This document shows positions 1-8,212 of a stretch of 64,000 nucleotides of DNA, one piece after another. Each line of letters begins with the position of its first letter. Within the stretch, counting starts at the first letter, position 1. A program made the position numbers and the translations under genes. The DNA is taken from NCBI RefSeq assembly GCF_003144535.1, contig NZ_PHFJ01000008.1:156421-220420 (forward strand), written 5' to 3'. The notes under the pieces are model-generated. The model did no database searches. It was not told where the DNA came from and was given only the letters and a program-made list of their open reading frames with translations. Source of the DNA: Proteus penneri. GTDB taxonomy: Bacteria > Pseudomonadota > Gammaproteobacteria > Enterobacterales > Enterobacteriaceae.

Positions 1-359
1 GTATTGCCTCATTAATTGGCGCCTTTCTTGCCAATATTGATCGTAAACGCAAAGACATGGCAGTCCTTCGCCTATTAGGTTTTCGTCAATTTGCTGTTTC
101 TTTATATATTGTATTGCAAGCGCTGCTATTAACGAGCGTTGCCTTTATTTTAGCCCTTGGGCTTTATGGCATTGGTAGCACCTTATTTACCACATTATTA
201 GGCACCCATTTACCTGAACAAGCCTTTGTTTGTCAGTTAACGTTTTGGGATTTATTGATCGCCATGTGTAGCGCCTTACTTGTGGCCTTAGTAGTGGCAA
301 GTATTGGCGCATTACGTGCCGTTTCGATTGAACCTGCGGAGAGCTTACGTGAAATTTAA
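1..359 (+). CDS. FtsX/MacB-type ABC transporter permease, C-terminal part (5' truncated by window)
   Basis: The reading frame is open from position 3, so the gene begins before the window and only about 118 C-terminal residues are visible. They read IASLIGAFLANIDRKRKDMAVLRLLGF and then two hydrophobic helices (roughly YIVLQALLLTSVAFILALGLYGI and LLIAMCSALLVALVVASIGAL) before a final SIEPAESLREI. The combination of 'RKRKDMAVLRLLGF' followed by paired membrane spans and a short 'xEPAESLRxI' tail is the usual C-terminus of FtsX-domain permeases (LolC/E, MacB, TagS). The FGE-like gene that follows overlaps its stop codon, so the two are almost certainly co-translated. I infer an inner-membrane permease of an envelope ABC system; TagS of the type VI secretion threonine-phosphorylation pathway is the attractive comparison. 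Confidence 0.8.
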   Translation, partial: IASLIGAFLANIDRKRKDMAVLRLLGFRQFAVSLYIVLQALLLTSVAFILALGLYGIGSTLFTTLLGTHLPEQAFVCQLTFWDLLIAMCSALLVALVVASIGALRAVSIEPAESLREI

Positions 360-1905
360 TTTATCGCTTTTAACTTTATCATTTGCGCTGTTATCTAGCA
401 GTTTTACCGTATCTGCCAAATGGGACGATAAATTCGTTAACCCAAAAGCGTTGCCTGATGATGTGATCTTGCCTTTCCCTTGTGAAGGTTCAATGGTATT
501 TCGCCAAGTGACTATCCCTCTCAGTCAGCCCTTACAAGACTACAGCGTGACTTTAGGGCAAGAAGGTGATGAATGGGGGTATTTAGAACAATCACGAGCT
601 GAACATATCGCGGGTAGCTTTCCACTAAAAGGCAAAGAAAAAGGCCGTTACTACCTTATGGCAAAATACCCCGTTACCGATCTGCAATATAACGCCATGC
701 AGAGCGTGATTAACAATAAAGAGTGCCCTGTCGCTTCAAATAAATTACGTTTACCAAAAGTGAATATTAGTTGGTACGAAGCGATGCAATTTGCAGACCA
801 ATATAACCAATGGTTAAGAAGCAAACATCCCGAGGCATTACCCGTTGAAGATGGCGCAAAAGGTTTTGCACGATTACCGACAGAAACAGAATGGGAGTTC
901 GCAGCGCGTGGTGGCCTAAAAGTCTCAGCCTCCGAGTTTCGTGATGTGCGTTTTCCAATGCCAGAAGGTACCAAAAATTATATTTGGTCAGCAGGCAGCC
1001 AATCCGCTAATGGCTCATTACAACTCACCGGTTTATTATCACCCAATCCATTAGGCTTACATGATATGTTGGGTAATGTCGCTGAAATGATGTTTGAGCC
1101 TTTTAGATTAAATAAACTCGACCGCTTACACGGGCAAGCAGGTGGATTTATTGTACGTGGCGGTAGTTATCTCACGCCGGAGAGTGATATGCGCAGTTCA
1201 TGGCGTCAAGAAGAGCCTTATTACACTGACACTGGTGCAAATAAAAACAAATACACAGGCTTTCGTTTAGCCATTGTTGCCCCAGCATTAACATCACGCG
1301 ACAAAATCAAAGAGATAGAAAAAGAGTGGCAGCAATTAGGTAATGAGAAACCAGCAAATAATAAATCGAAATCCAATAGCGATAATTCCATTAATAGCCT
1401 GAATACACTCTCAACTCAAGTGCAAGATGAAGCATTGAAAAAACAGTTAGCTGAATTAAAAAATACATTACGGGCTAATGCACAACTGCGTGATGAGCAA
1501 CGTGATCAAGCTATCCGTACTTCACTGCAATTAGGTGCTTTTTTGTGTACCAAATTAAAAGATGATGGCGAGTTCTACGACCGATTAATCGCATTACATG
1601 AAAAAAACTGCCCTACTGGCACTAAAGATGCCACTTGTGAACGACGTCAAGAACAAGTCAACGAACATAAGAAAACCCTCGACTTTGTTGTGAGCTATTA
1701 CGCTGACACGTTAGTGGATATGGCAACAACATACGACGCCTCTTTAGTAAAACCGCAAATTGACGTTGTACGCCAATTGATGGAGGCCAGAGGTAAATCA
1801 AATTTAAATACGTACCTTTCAACGTATATGCAAGGACTTCAAGGATATTGGGCTAACGGTAAAGTTTCACGGAATGAATGGCTTGAAGCGTGTAAAAAAC
1901 AATAA
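349..1905 (+). CDS. Periplasmic SUMF1/formylglycine-generating-enzyme-like protein (TagR-like), catalytic cysteines absent
   Basis: I choose the GTG at 349, which overlaps the upstream stop by 11 bases and directly starts a signal peptide (MKFNLSLLTLSFALLSSSFTVSA, cleavage before KW); this gives 518 aa. The FGE-sulfatase fold lies at about residues 75-315, with the signatures YPVTDLQYNAM, RLPTETEWEFAARGG, GLHDMLGNVAEMM, FIVRGGSYLT and the terminal YTGFRLA. The two cysteines that make true FGE an oxidase are missing from the C-terminal part of the domain (the stretch reads SSWRQEEPYY), so it is probably a non-catalytic binding or sensor version. A polar, coiled-coil-prone segment follows (about 330-410), then a helical tail with four cysteines. 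Family knowledge: TagR, which activates the PpkA pathway with TagS/TagT/TagQ, has the same domain. That it does so here is inference. Confidence 0.8.
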   Translation: MKFNLSLLTLSFALLSSSFTVSAKWDDKFVNPKALPDDVILPFPCEGSMVFRQVTIPLSQPLQDYSVTLGQEGDEWGYLEQSRAEHIAGSFPLKGKEKGRYYLMAKYPVTDLQYNAMQSVINNKECPVASNKLRLPKVNISWYEAMQFADQYNQWLRSKHPEALPVEDGAKGFARLPTETEWEFAARGGLKVSASEFRDVRFPMPEGTKNYIWSAGSQSANGSLQLTGLLSPNPLGLHDMLGNVAEMMFEPFRLNKLDRLHGQAGGFIVRGGSYLTPESDMRSSWRQEEPYYTDTGANKNKYTGFRLAIVAPALTSRDKIKEIEKEWQQLGNEKPANNKSKSNSDNSINSLNTLSTQVQDEALKKQLAELKNTLRANAQLRDEQRDQAIRTSLQLGAFLCTKLKDDGEFYDRLIALHEKNCPTGTKDATCERRQEQVNEHKKTLDFVVSYYADTLVDMATTYDASLVKPQIDVVRQLMEARGKSNLNTYLSTYMQGLQGYWANGKVSRNEWLEACKKQ

Positions 1906-1929
1906 CAGAGACTTTGGGATAGGTGTGGT

Positions 1930-2613
1930 ATGAATAAACAACTTATGGCGGTACTTAGCATTAGTGCTTTACTTGCCTTATCAGGGTGCCAAAGTAATAA
2001 CGGTACTGATCCTCGTTTGAAAAACAACAGTGATATGGAGTTTTTCAGCAAATCAGGTATTACAGCCTGTGCGGGGGGTGCCGCTATTGGTGCATTAGGC
2101 TGCTTAGTTTCAAATTCCAGCAATAAAGGCGCATGTATGCTCATTGCTGCTGTCGCGGGTTGTGGTGTTGGTATTGGTGCCAATGCCTATTTAGACAATA
2201 AACGCCAAAATTACGCGACAAAAGAAGAGATGCTCAATTCCATGATTGCTGATATTCAAAATGAAAATCAGCGCTTACAAAATGCTTCTAACACGGCGAA
2301 AGCCGTTATTGCTGATGATAAAAAAGCCATCGCTAAAATTCAGCAAGAGATGAAACAACAACGTTTAAATAAAGACGCCGCAGAGAAACAACTCAAAGGT
2401 ATTGATGCCAATATTGCAGCGCTTCGTTCGCGCTTAGCTGATATGAAAAAACGTGAAGGTGAATGGCGTGATATCGCTGCTCAAAGTCGTCAAGATGGCT
2501 TAAAAACCGCACAGCTTGATAAACAAATCGATGGGATGAAGCAGCAAGTTGCCTCTTTACAAGAAGAGCTTGATAGTCTTTATACTCAACGCACAGCAAT
2601 AAGACTTAGTTAA
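1930..2613 (+). CDS. Outer-membrane lipoprotein with glycine-zipper segment and coiled coil
   Basis: The 227-residue product begins with a lipoprotein signal peptide ending LALSGC, lipidation expected at Cys20; the residue after the cysteine is Gln, compatible with Lol export to the outer membrane. Residues about 48-95 form a glycine- and alanine-rich hydrophobic block (ACAGGAAIGALGCLV, then AAVAGCGVGIGANAYLDNK) resembling a glycine zipper, followed by a long polar helical region (about 100-225: MLNSMIADIQNENQRLQN and repeats of similar character) that should form a coiled coil. It starts 24 bases after the FGE-like gene in the same operon. I recognise no named family; it may fill the TagQ-like lipoprotein role of the system, which is inference. 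Confidence 0.75.
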   Translation: MNKQLMAVLSISALLALSGCQSNNGTDPRLKNNSDMEFFSKSGITACAGGAAIGALGCLVSNSSNKGACMLIAAVAGCGVGIGANAYLDNKRQNYATKEEMLNSMIADIQNENQRLQNASNTAKAVIADDKKAIAKIQQEMKQQRLNKDAAEKQLKGIDANIAALRSRLADMKKREGEWRDIAAQSRQDGLKTAQLDKQIDGMKQQVASLQEELDSLYTQRTAIRLS

Positions 2614-2630
2614 CGTTAAAAAGGATGATA

Positions 2631-3119
2631 ATGAAATTTTTACCTCTTTCCCTTGTTGGCATGAGCTTACTTTTAAGTGGATGTGTCACCAATCCCGCGG
2701 ATTGTGATCCGACAACGGGTGATGTCAGTATAATTACCAAATTTAACTGTAATTATTCAGGGACTTATGACAACCGTATTGAACAAAAAAAAGCGATTTT
2801 AGGTAATGAACAAGCATTAAACACCGAGTTTAAAGCCGTTCTTGCTGCCATTGAGAAAGAAAAACAACAGACCAATGCAGACCTAAAAAGTAAACAAGCT
2901 AGTCAACGTGCATTAAGTCAATCAATGAATAATCTGTTAAATCAAATTCGCCAAAAAACCAAAGGGCAAAATGATATTCAAAAGCAGATCAATGAAATTG
3001 ATAAGCAAATGAAAGCAGCACAAAACAACCCATCAAAATCAGTGATGGAAAAACAGCTTGAATTAGAAAACTTACAAAATCAAGTCATTAGTCTACAAAG
3101 TGATCTAGGACTTAAATAA
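2631..3119 (+). CDS. Small coiled-coil lipoprotein
   Basis: The start at 2631 is preferred over the in-frame ATG six bases upstream because AAAAAGG ends just before that earlier ATG and is correctly spaced only for 2631. The protein is about 162 aa. A lipobox LLLSGC places the lipid on Cys18, with Val after it (outer-membrane sorting expected). After a short cysteine-containing globular part (DCDPTTGDVS, NCNYSG) the remainder is nearly all Gln/Lys/Asn/Glu-rich helix (about residues 50-160), a predicted coiled coil. It is the last gene of the operon, 17 bases after the previous stop, and is followed by a clear terminator. Function unknown; the shared lipoprotein/coiled-coil design with its neighbour suggests they interact or arose by divergence. 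Confidence 0.75.
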   Translation: MKFLPLSLVGMSLLLSGCVTNPADCDPTTGDVSIITKFNCNYSGTYDNRIEQKKAILGNEQALNTEFKAVLAAIEKEKQQTNADLKSKQASQRALSQSMNNLLNQIRQKTKGQNDIQKQINEIDKQMKAAQNNPSKSVMEKQLELENLQNQVISLQSDLGLK

Positions 3120-3128
3120 ACCTAAAAA

Positions 3129-3162
3129 GGCTCTCTATTATTATTTAGAGAGCCTTTATTTT
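3129..3162 (+). terminator. Rho-independent terminator of the FGE-like/lipoprotein operon
   Basis: GGCTCTCTA at 3129-3137 pairs with TAGAGAGCC at 3146-3154 across an 8-base loop, followed by TTTATTTT. It sits 9 bases after the lipoprotein stop. Confidence 0.85.
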
Positions 3163-3364
3163 AATTCTTATTTATTTTCATGATAACTTATATCGCATAT
3201 ATATTATTATTTAAATAATATTGACTATAATTAATAGGCCACTTTAATAAAACAACCATATTTAAATTCTCGTGCTATTTTTTATTCCATTATAAATGGA
3301 CTCGTTATTATAATTTCATCGCTTAATAATGCGTTCTTATTATTTTAATTATGGGATATAACTA

Positions 3365-3925
3365 ATGAAAACCAAATTACTATCAGCTTTATTTATCTCT
3401 AGTTTATTAGCTGCATCTTCTGTTTATGCTCAAGAAGATCTTAACTTTGGCAAAACAACACTTTCAGCGGGTTACGCACAACTCAAAATGGAAGGCCAAA
3501 AACCGATGCATGGTGGCACAATTTCGTTACGCCAAGAACTTAATCAACAACTCGGTGTTCTTATCACAGGTTCATACGCTCAAAAAGATTACGATTTAGA
3601 TAAACCTGTTAAACAGTTCTTAAAAGATGTAGATACTCGCTATTATTCTGTTATGGCAGGCCCTACTCTACGCTTAAATGATTACCTAAGTGTTTATGGT
3701 GCCGCAGGGATTAGCCAAATTGAGATGAAGAATATTAAAGGTGTGGATCTCAACGAAAAAATCAAGAAAAATGCATTTAGCTGGGGAGCTGGCTTGATCA
3801 TTAATCCTGCCGAAATGGTTTCTATTTCACTTGGCTATGAAAATAGCCGCTATAAACTTGATAAGTTGAGCGATAGTAAAATTGTCATGGATGGATTTAT
3901 CGCTAATATCGGTTATCGATTCTAA
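3365..3925 (+). CDS. Ail/OmpX-type outer-membrane beta-barrel protein
   Basis: The 186-residue protein has a signal peptide (MKTKLLSALFISSLLAASSVYA, cleavage before QED) and alternating amphipathic strands typical of an eight-stranded barrel: LNFGKTTLSAGYAQLKM, GTISLRQELN, GVLITGSYAQKDY, TRYYSVMAGPTLRL, LSVYGAAGISQIEM, FSWGAGLIINP, VSISLGYENSRY, and the C-terminal GFIANIGYRF ending in Phe as required for Bam recognition. The central 'YYSVMAGPTLRLNDYLSVYGAAG' pattern and final Y-R-F are those of the Ail/Lom/OmpX family, whose members give adhesion or complement resistance. It has its own AT-rich upstream region (3163-3364) and terminator, so it is monocistronic. Which ligand it binds cannot be told from sequence. 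Confidence 0.8.
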   Translation: MKTKLLSALFISSLLAASSVYAQEDLNFGKTTLSAGYAQLKMEGQKPMHGGTISLRQELNQQLGVLITGSYAQKDYDLDKPVKQFLKDVDTRYYSVMAGPTLRLNDYLSVYGAAGISQIEMKNIKGVDLNEKIKKNAFSWGAGLIINPAEMVSISLGYENSRYKLDKLSDSKIVMDGFIANIGYRF

Positions 3926-3929
3926 TAAA

Positions 3930-3968
3930 AAAAGCACATATTATTTTTATAATATGTGCTTTTTTCTT
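3930..3968 (+). terminator. Terminator after first Ail/OmpX-like gene
   Basis: AAAAAAGCACATATTA pairs with TAATATGTGCTTTTTT around a short T/A loop; a strong hairpin with flanking A and T tracts that can act in both directions. It separates the two barrel genes. Confidence 0.85.
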
Positions 3969-3998
3969 ATTTTGATTATTATTAAATTCATTATTCTT

Positions 3999-4508
3999 AT
4001 GAAAAAAATATTATTATCACTATTCTCTTCTACATTACTTTTTACTTCTTTCACTTATGCTAAAAGTGATCGTCCTTTATATTCTATTGGTTATGCTTAT
4101 ATTAAAGTGAAAGATTTACCCACAGCAAATGGGATTAATATGAGAATTCAAGCATTACCGGCAGCTAATAAAAAAATCTCAATACAACTTGCAGGAACTT
4201 TATCGAATCAATCATTATCAGATAATGGCAGGTTACGTTATGTTTCTATCGCTTTAGGACCTGCTTATGCTCTAACATCTTTTATTGATCTCTATGCCAC
4301 AATTGGTGCCAGTGGAATAAGTTATCAAACCAAAGAAAATATAAATAAAGATAATTCATCTAAATCTGTCAGTTGGGGAACAGGTATCACATTTACATCA
4401 CCACAAAATATTACACTTACTTTAGGCTATGAAGGCAGTTACTTTAAAATGGCAGGGAAAAGCTATCCAAGTTATGCACTTATCAGCAATATTGGTTATC
4501 GGTTTTGA
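3999..4508 (+). CDS. Second Ail/OmpX-type outer-membrane barrel protein (paralogue)
   Basis: The correct start is the ATG at 3999 (MKKILLSLFSSTLLFTSFTYAK, a signal peptide); a longer frame upstream runs through the preceding terminator and is not credible. The mature protein of about 148 residues shows the same order of strands as its neighbour: LYSIGYAYIKV, INMRIQALP, ISIQLAGTLS, RYVSIALGPAYALTSFIDLYATIGASG, VSWGTGITFTSP, ITLTLGYEGSYF and the final YALISNIGYRF. The pair looks like an old tandem duplication; sequence identity by eye is moderate and concentrated in strands. The ribosome-binding site is poor and the gene lies immediately behind a terminator, so expression may be weak or depend on an unseen promoter within 3930-3998. 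Confidence 0.7.
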   Translation: MKKILLSLFSSTLLFTSFTYAKSDRPLYSIGYAYIKVKDLPTANGINMRIQALPAANKKISIQLAGTLSNQSLSDNGRLRYVSIALGPAYALTSFIDLYATIGASGISYQTKENINKDNSSKSVSWGTGITFTSPQNITLTLGYEGSYFKMAGKSYPSYALISNIGYRF

Positions 4509-4533
4509 TTTCTACGGTGGTAAAAACAAAAAC

Positions 4534-4559
4534 GCCTCTGCGTTATAACAAACAGAGGC
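4534..4559 (-). terminator. Terminator of the chb operon
   Basis: GCCTCTG (4534-4540) and CAGAGGC (4553-4559) form a stem; read on the minus strand it is followed by GTTTTTGTTTTT. It lies 70 bases beyond the chbG stop. Confidence 0.75.
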
Positions 4560-4626
4560 AAAATAACTCAAAAAGACCCACACCAGGGAATAACACAGAC
4601 ATCAATCATCCAAATCACATTCCAAA

Positions 4627-5391
4627 TCATTTCATTAAATCTTGATACGTTCCCAATTGATAACCTCGTTCAATAATCGCTTGTTTTAACGTCATATCTG
4701 TTAACACTTCAAGTTCCATTAAGCGCTGAAAACAATAACCACTCGCACGTAATGGATTATCCACAAAAGCTGGATGTGTCATCACTTCAATAGAGTGCTC
4801 ATGACGCGCTTTCGACTCATCAAGCACCTTTAAAAATAAAGCTTGAGTGATTTCATCTCCATAAAATTGACTATCAAAACCATCACTACTTATCACACCT
4901 TGGGTATCAATCCCTTCTTTTTGCGCTAACGGTCTATCAACCCGTATCGGTAGCGATTTTTCTTTGGCAAACTCCGCCACGATAGGAAAAACTTGCTTAA
5001 ACATATGTACATGATGGTGGCTATCAATATGGTCAGGCTCACGACCAAAGATCTCAATAAAACGCTGATATTGTGCGTTAAGTTCAACTCGAATTTCATC
5101 AAGCGGTAAATTGCCCTCTTCTGCCATTTGCCATACCCATTTCCCTAGTACACCTTCACGCGTTAAAGAAGGTAAAGGAGACAGCGGCTTACCCATCGTC
5201 AAAGTAAAATGAAGCCCAACACCCAGACCGGGTAACTCATGGCACAATTGTGCTGCATGTTTAATTCCTTCAGCGTTGACAAGTGCCGTTGTTGAACTAA
5301 CCACTCCATGACGAAAACACTCTACAATGCCGTAGTTTTGGCCTTTACTCAGTCCGAAATCATCTGCATTCACAATTAATAAACCAGCCAT
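4627..5391 (-). CDS. chbG: Chitooligosaccharide monodeacetylase (YdjC/ChbG family)
   Basis: The 254-residue protein has the full YdjC-family length. The N-terminal [20 protein letters not shown] carries the metal-binding acidic pair (ADD), and [13 protein letters not shown] carries the histidines of the metal site. ChbG removes one acetyl group from chitobiose- and chitotriose-6-phosphate; in E. coli the monodeacetylated sugar is the inducer of ChbR and the substrate of ChbF. It is the last gene of a chbBCARFG operon in the E. coli order, 36 bases after chbF. Confidence 0.92.
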   Translation of the reverse strand: MAGLLIVNADDFGLSKGQNYGIVECFRHGVVSSTTALVNAEGIKHAAQLCHELPGLGVGLHFTLTMGKPLSPLPSLTREGVLGKWVWQMAEEGNLPLDEIRVELNAQYQRFIEIFGREPDHIDSHHHVHMFKQVFPIVAEFAKEKSLPIRVDRPLAQKEGIDTQGVISSDGFDSQFYGDEITQALFLKVLDESKARHEHSIEVMTHPAFVDNPLRASGYCFQRLMELEVLTDMTLKQAIIERGYQLGTYQDLMK

Positions 5392-5427
5392 TCTGTCTCC
5401 TTATTACTTATTTTTATCTACCGACAA

Positions 5428-6783
5428 TTAATGAGCGGCTTTTTCTAACTCAGCAATTGTTTTAGCAAAATTAGGTAGATGCGCTTTATGTGCTAATAAC
5501 ATTTCGCGCGTAAGCACTTCTGAATCTTTATCTGAAAGTACTAATGGCGTTAAATTCATTGCTAATAAAGCATCATTTAATTCACCACTAATAGCCGCTT
5601 TGCTGGCCGCGATTTCAAAAGCTTTAATGGTATGAATTAATCCCATCACTTTTTCATCAAAATGTGTTAAACGTGGATGAGGTTTAGCACCATCACGCCC
5701 TAAAATCGCGGTCACTTCAATTGACCAATCTGCTGGAATATTATCGACATGACCATGATGAGGAATATTCACATAATGCTCAGCTTGTTTATCATTATAA
5801 ATAGCATTAATCACTTCACAGGCCGCATCCGAATAATAAGCCCCTCCACGTAATTCCAACTCTTTCGGTTTGATATTCAAATCAGGATTTTTATACAATT
5901 CAAACAGTTGCTTTTCGACTTTTTGTACTACTTTAGCGCGAGCACCACCTTTATAGTATTCGCCCATTTCAATAGCTAACATCTCTTTTTGCTTGAAGTA
6001 ATACAGCAAATAAGAGCACGGCAACAGATTAAGAGAGCGGATCAATCCCTCACTAAAGGGTAGGTCAAAAATGTTCTTCACAGAGCCAGCAGTTAATGTG
6101 CCTGAAGCAACACCGTCTAATAATTCAGGGAAACGAGACTGGCCATTTACAATAACGTCTTTAATAAACACCATGTGATTTAAGCCAAATAAATCAATGG
6201 AGAGTTCATCTTTATCTGTTAACTTAAGAACATCTGTAATAAACATCTTCATACCAATTGGGATATTACAAACCCCAATAAATTTCTTAAAGTTGGTATG
6301 ACGATAAACCGCTTCTGTTACCATGCCTGCTGGATTGGTAAAGTTGATGATCCACGCATTAGGGCAAATTTCTTCAACATCTTTAATAATATCGAAAATA
6401 ACAGGGATCGTGCGTAGCCCTTTAAATAACCCGCCCGCACCATTGGTTTCTTGTCCTAAATAGCCGTGACTTAACGGAATAGATTCATCAAGTTCTCTTG
6501 CTTTCAATTGACCAACACGCAATTGTGTTGTGACAAAATCAGCATCTTTTAACGCTTCACGACGATTAAGGGTTTTATAAATGGTTAAAGGAATACCCGC
6601 CTTTTTTACCATGCGTTGGCAAAGCTCAAAAATAATCTCGAGCTTCTCTTTTCCTTCTTCTACATCCACCAACCATAATTCAGTGATCGGCAGTTCATGA
6701 TAACGTTTAATAAAACCTTCTAATAACTCAGGTGTATAACTGCTTCCGCCACCAATGGTAACAACTTTTAATTTATGACTCAT
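5428..6783 (-). CDS. chbF: 6-phospho-beta-glucosidase, glycoside hydrolase family 4
   Basis: The 451-aa product begins KLKVVTIGGGSSYTPELLEGF, the dinucleotide-binding motif of GH4 enzymes, which use NAD+ and a divalent metal rather than classical acid/base hydrolysis. The metal-binding Cys lies in FIGVCNIPIG and the conserved FGLNHMVF segment follows at about 200. The enzyme cleaves phosphorylated, monodeacetylated chitobiose (and phospho-cellobiose) inside the cytoplasm. It lies between chbR and chbG; the 161-base gap to chbR holds an AT-rich stretch but I see no clear terminator there. Confidence 0.93.
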   Translation of the reverse strand: MSHKLKVVTIGGGSSYTPELLEGFIKRYHELPITELWLVDVEEGKEKLEIIFELCQRMVKKAGIPLTIYKTLNRREALKDADFVTTQLRVGQLKARELDESIPLSHGYLGQETNGAGGLFKGLRTIPVIFDIIKDVEEICPNAWIINFTNPAGMVTEAVYRHTNFKKFIGVCNIPIGMKMFITDVLKLTDKDELSIDLFGLNHMVFIKDVIVNGQSRFPELLDGVASGTLTAGSVKNIFDLPFSEGLIRSLNLLPCSYLLYYFKQKEMLAIEMGEYYKGGARAKVVQKVEKQLFELYKNPDLNIKPKELELRGGAYYSDAACEVINAIYNDKQAEHYVNIPHHGHVDNIPADWSIEVTAILGRDGAKPHPRLTHFDEKVMGLIHTIKAFEIAASKAAISGELNDALLAMNLTPLVLSDKDSEVLTREMLLAHKAHLPNFAKTIAELEKAAH

Positions 6784-6944
6784 AAAACACTCCCATACAG
6801 CGTAATCATGCTGTTATTTGTGTATTAATGGCAAAATTAAGGCGTAAAGAGCCATAAAGAAAATAAGCTTATTTTCTTCTTTCTCTTTTATTTTTAATAA
6901 ATTTAATCTTTATTGTTGATTAATTTATTACGCCCAATAATGAA

Positions 6945-7802
6945 TTAGTTTGTTTCTTTAATACTACATAAATTTTTTCGATAACTATTTGGGGTTAGCG
7001 AAGTTATTTTCTTAAATGTCTTAATAAATAAACTAGGACTACTGTAACCCGCATCAAAGGCAATATCTGTTATCGAATAGTTTGTAATTTCCAATTGCTT
7101 TTTCGCAAAATTAATTCGAATATCATGAATAATTTGCATTGGTGTTTTATCGTAATAACGCCGAGTTGCTCGGGTTAAATATTCTTGTGATTTCCCTGAT
7201 AACATCACCATATTAACCAATGCATTTTCACCAAATTTTTGTTTGTCATGCATCTCGCTTACGGTATCTCTTAGCCATAAAGGAATATCATCTTCAATAC
7301 GATTATCTCGATGGTGTCGTAATCTGTTCACCACATTAAAGGTGACAATTTCAATAAATTCATTAAATTCCGTATGGCGAAAATTCAAAGAGCCAATAAC
7401 GGATTCAATATAGGAAAGAAATTCATTTTTTAATTCATAAACTTGTGAAGCGATAAAATAAGCAGGCAATAACGAGAAGTAATGTTTATCAAAAAAGGCC
7501 TTACTAATTCCCACATTTAAAATACGTGTTGCACCAAAATCATAGAAACTTTGATGATGAGAGCCTATAGGGATAAAAACAAAATCTCCTCGCTCTAATA
7601 ACACCTTCTTACCATTAATCTCTTGATAATAACGCCCTGTTAAAACAATGGTGAATTCATAATAATCATGTTGATGCAGTCCGCTGACACTTTCTGTTTT
7701 ATTATAAATAAAGACATGAAAGTTTTTGCCATTAAATAGCTGATCTTCATAGACCATGCGTATTTCGCTTGGTGCTCTCAATGACTCCACCACAATATTC
7801 AT
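6945..7802 (-). CDS. chbR: AraC-family regulator of the chitobiose operon
   Basis: The 285-residue protein has an N-terminal cupin-like effector domain ([35 protein letters not shown]) and a C-terminal double helix-turn-helix (about 185-280) ending [34 protein letters not shown], the AraC signature. ChbR both represses and, with phosphorylated inducer, activates chb in E. coli. It sits between chbA and chbF, one base after chbA, in the E. coli order. Its likely target is the promoter region upstream of chbB. Confidence 0.92.
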   Translation of the reverse strand: MNIVVESLRAPSEIRMVYEDQLFNGKNFHVFIYNKTESVSGLHQHDYYEFTIVLTGRYYQEINGKKVLLERGDFVFIPIGSHHQSFYDFGATRILNVGISKAFFDKHYFSLLPAYFIASQVYELKNEFLSYIESVIGSLNFRHTEFNEFIEIVTFNVVNRLRHHRDNRIEDDIPLWLRDTVSEMHDKQKFGENALVNMVMLSGKSQEYLTRATRRYYDKTPMQIIHDIRINFAKKQLEITNYSITDIAFDAGYSSPSLFIKTFKKITSLTPNSYRKNLCSIKETN

Positions 7803-7803
7803 C

Positions 7804-8154
7804 TTATTTTATCTTCTCATGTAACTCGATTAATTCTGTCACTAACTCTCTGGCTAACATTGATGTCATTAAATGATCTTGCGCGTGAACTAATACTAAA
7901 CTGACTTTCGTTTTTCCTACACCTTGGTCATCACCAATTAAACGAGTCTGTATTTTATGTGCTTCATTTAATGCTTCGCGAGATTGTTCCATTAACTTTC
8001 TAGCGCCTTCAAAATCGCCTTCTTTGGCTTTTTTTAATGCGCCATAAGCCACACTACGAGCTTGGCCTGAGTTAATGATAAGCCCCATAATGATCTCTTC
8101 AAATTCATCATCGGTTGCACTGCTATCAACGACATTTTCAATATCTAACATCAT
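7804..8154 (-). CDS. chbA: PTS N,N'-diacetylchitobiose-specific EIIA component
   Basis: I place the start at 8154 ([12 protein letters not shown], about 116 aa) rather than at the longer frame to 8196: it aligns with ChbA from E. coli and has AGAGGAA correctly spaced before it. The helical lactose/cellobiose EIIA fold is evident: [46 protein letters not shown], and the C-terminal [19 protein letters not shown] contains the histidine that takes the phosphoryl group from HPr. It passes the phosphate on to ChbB. Confidence 0.93.
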   Translation of the reverse strand: MMLDIENVVDSSATDDEFEEIIMGLIINSGQARSVAYGALKKAKEGDFEGARKLMEQSREALNEAHKIQTRLIGDDQGVGKTKVSLVLVHAQDHLMTSMLARELVTELIELHEKIK

Positions 8155-8212
8155 GTTTCCTCTTTGACACTGGCAAGTGCAGAGAAACCTCTGCACTTGT
8201 ATTTTCTATCAC

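Noticed and set aside
304..348. Extended start for the FGE-like protein at 304
   Set aside because: It would place the first 15 residues (AHYVPFRLNLRRAYV) before the signal peptide and overlap the permease far more; the GTG at 349 begins directly at the signal peptide.
651..974. Minus-strand frames opposite the FGE-like gene
   Set aside because: Antisense shadows of a conserved coding region with no protein resemblance.
3882..3998. Extended N-terminus for the second Ail-like barrel
   Set aside because: The upstream part lies inside the previous gene and its terminator; the signal peptide starts at 3999.
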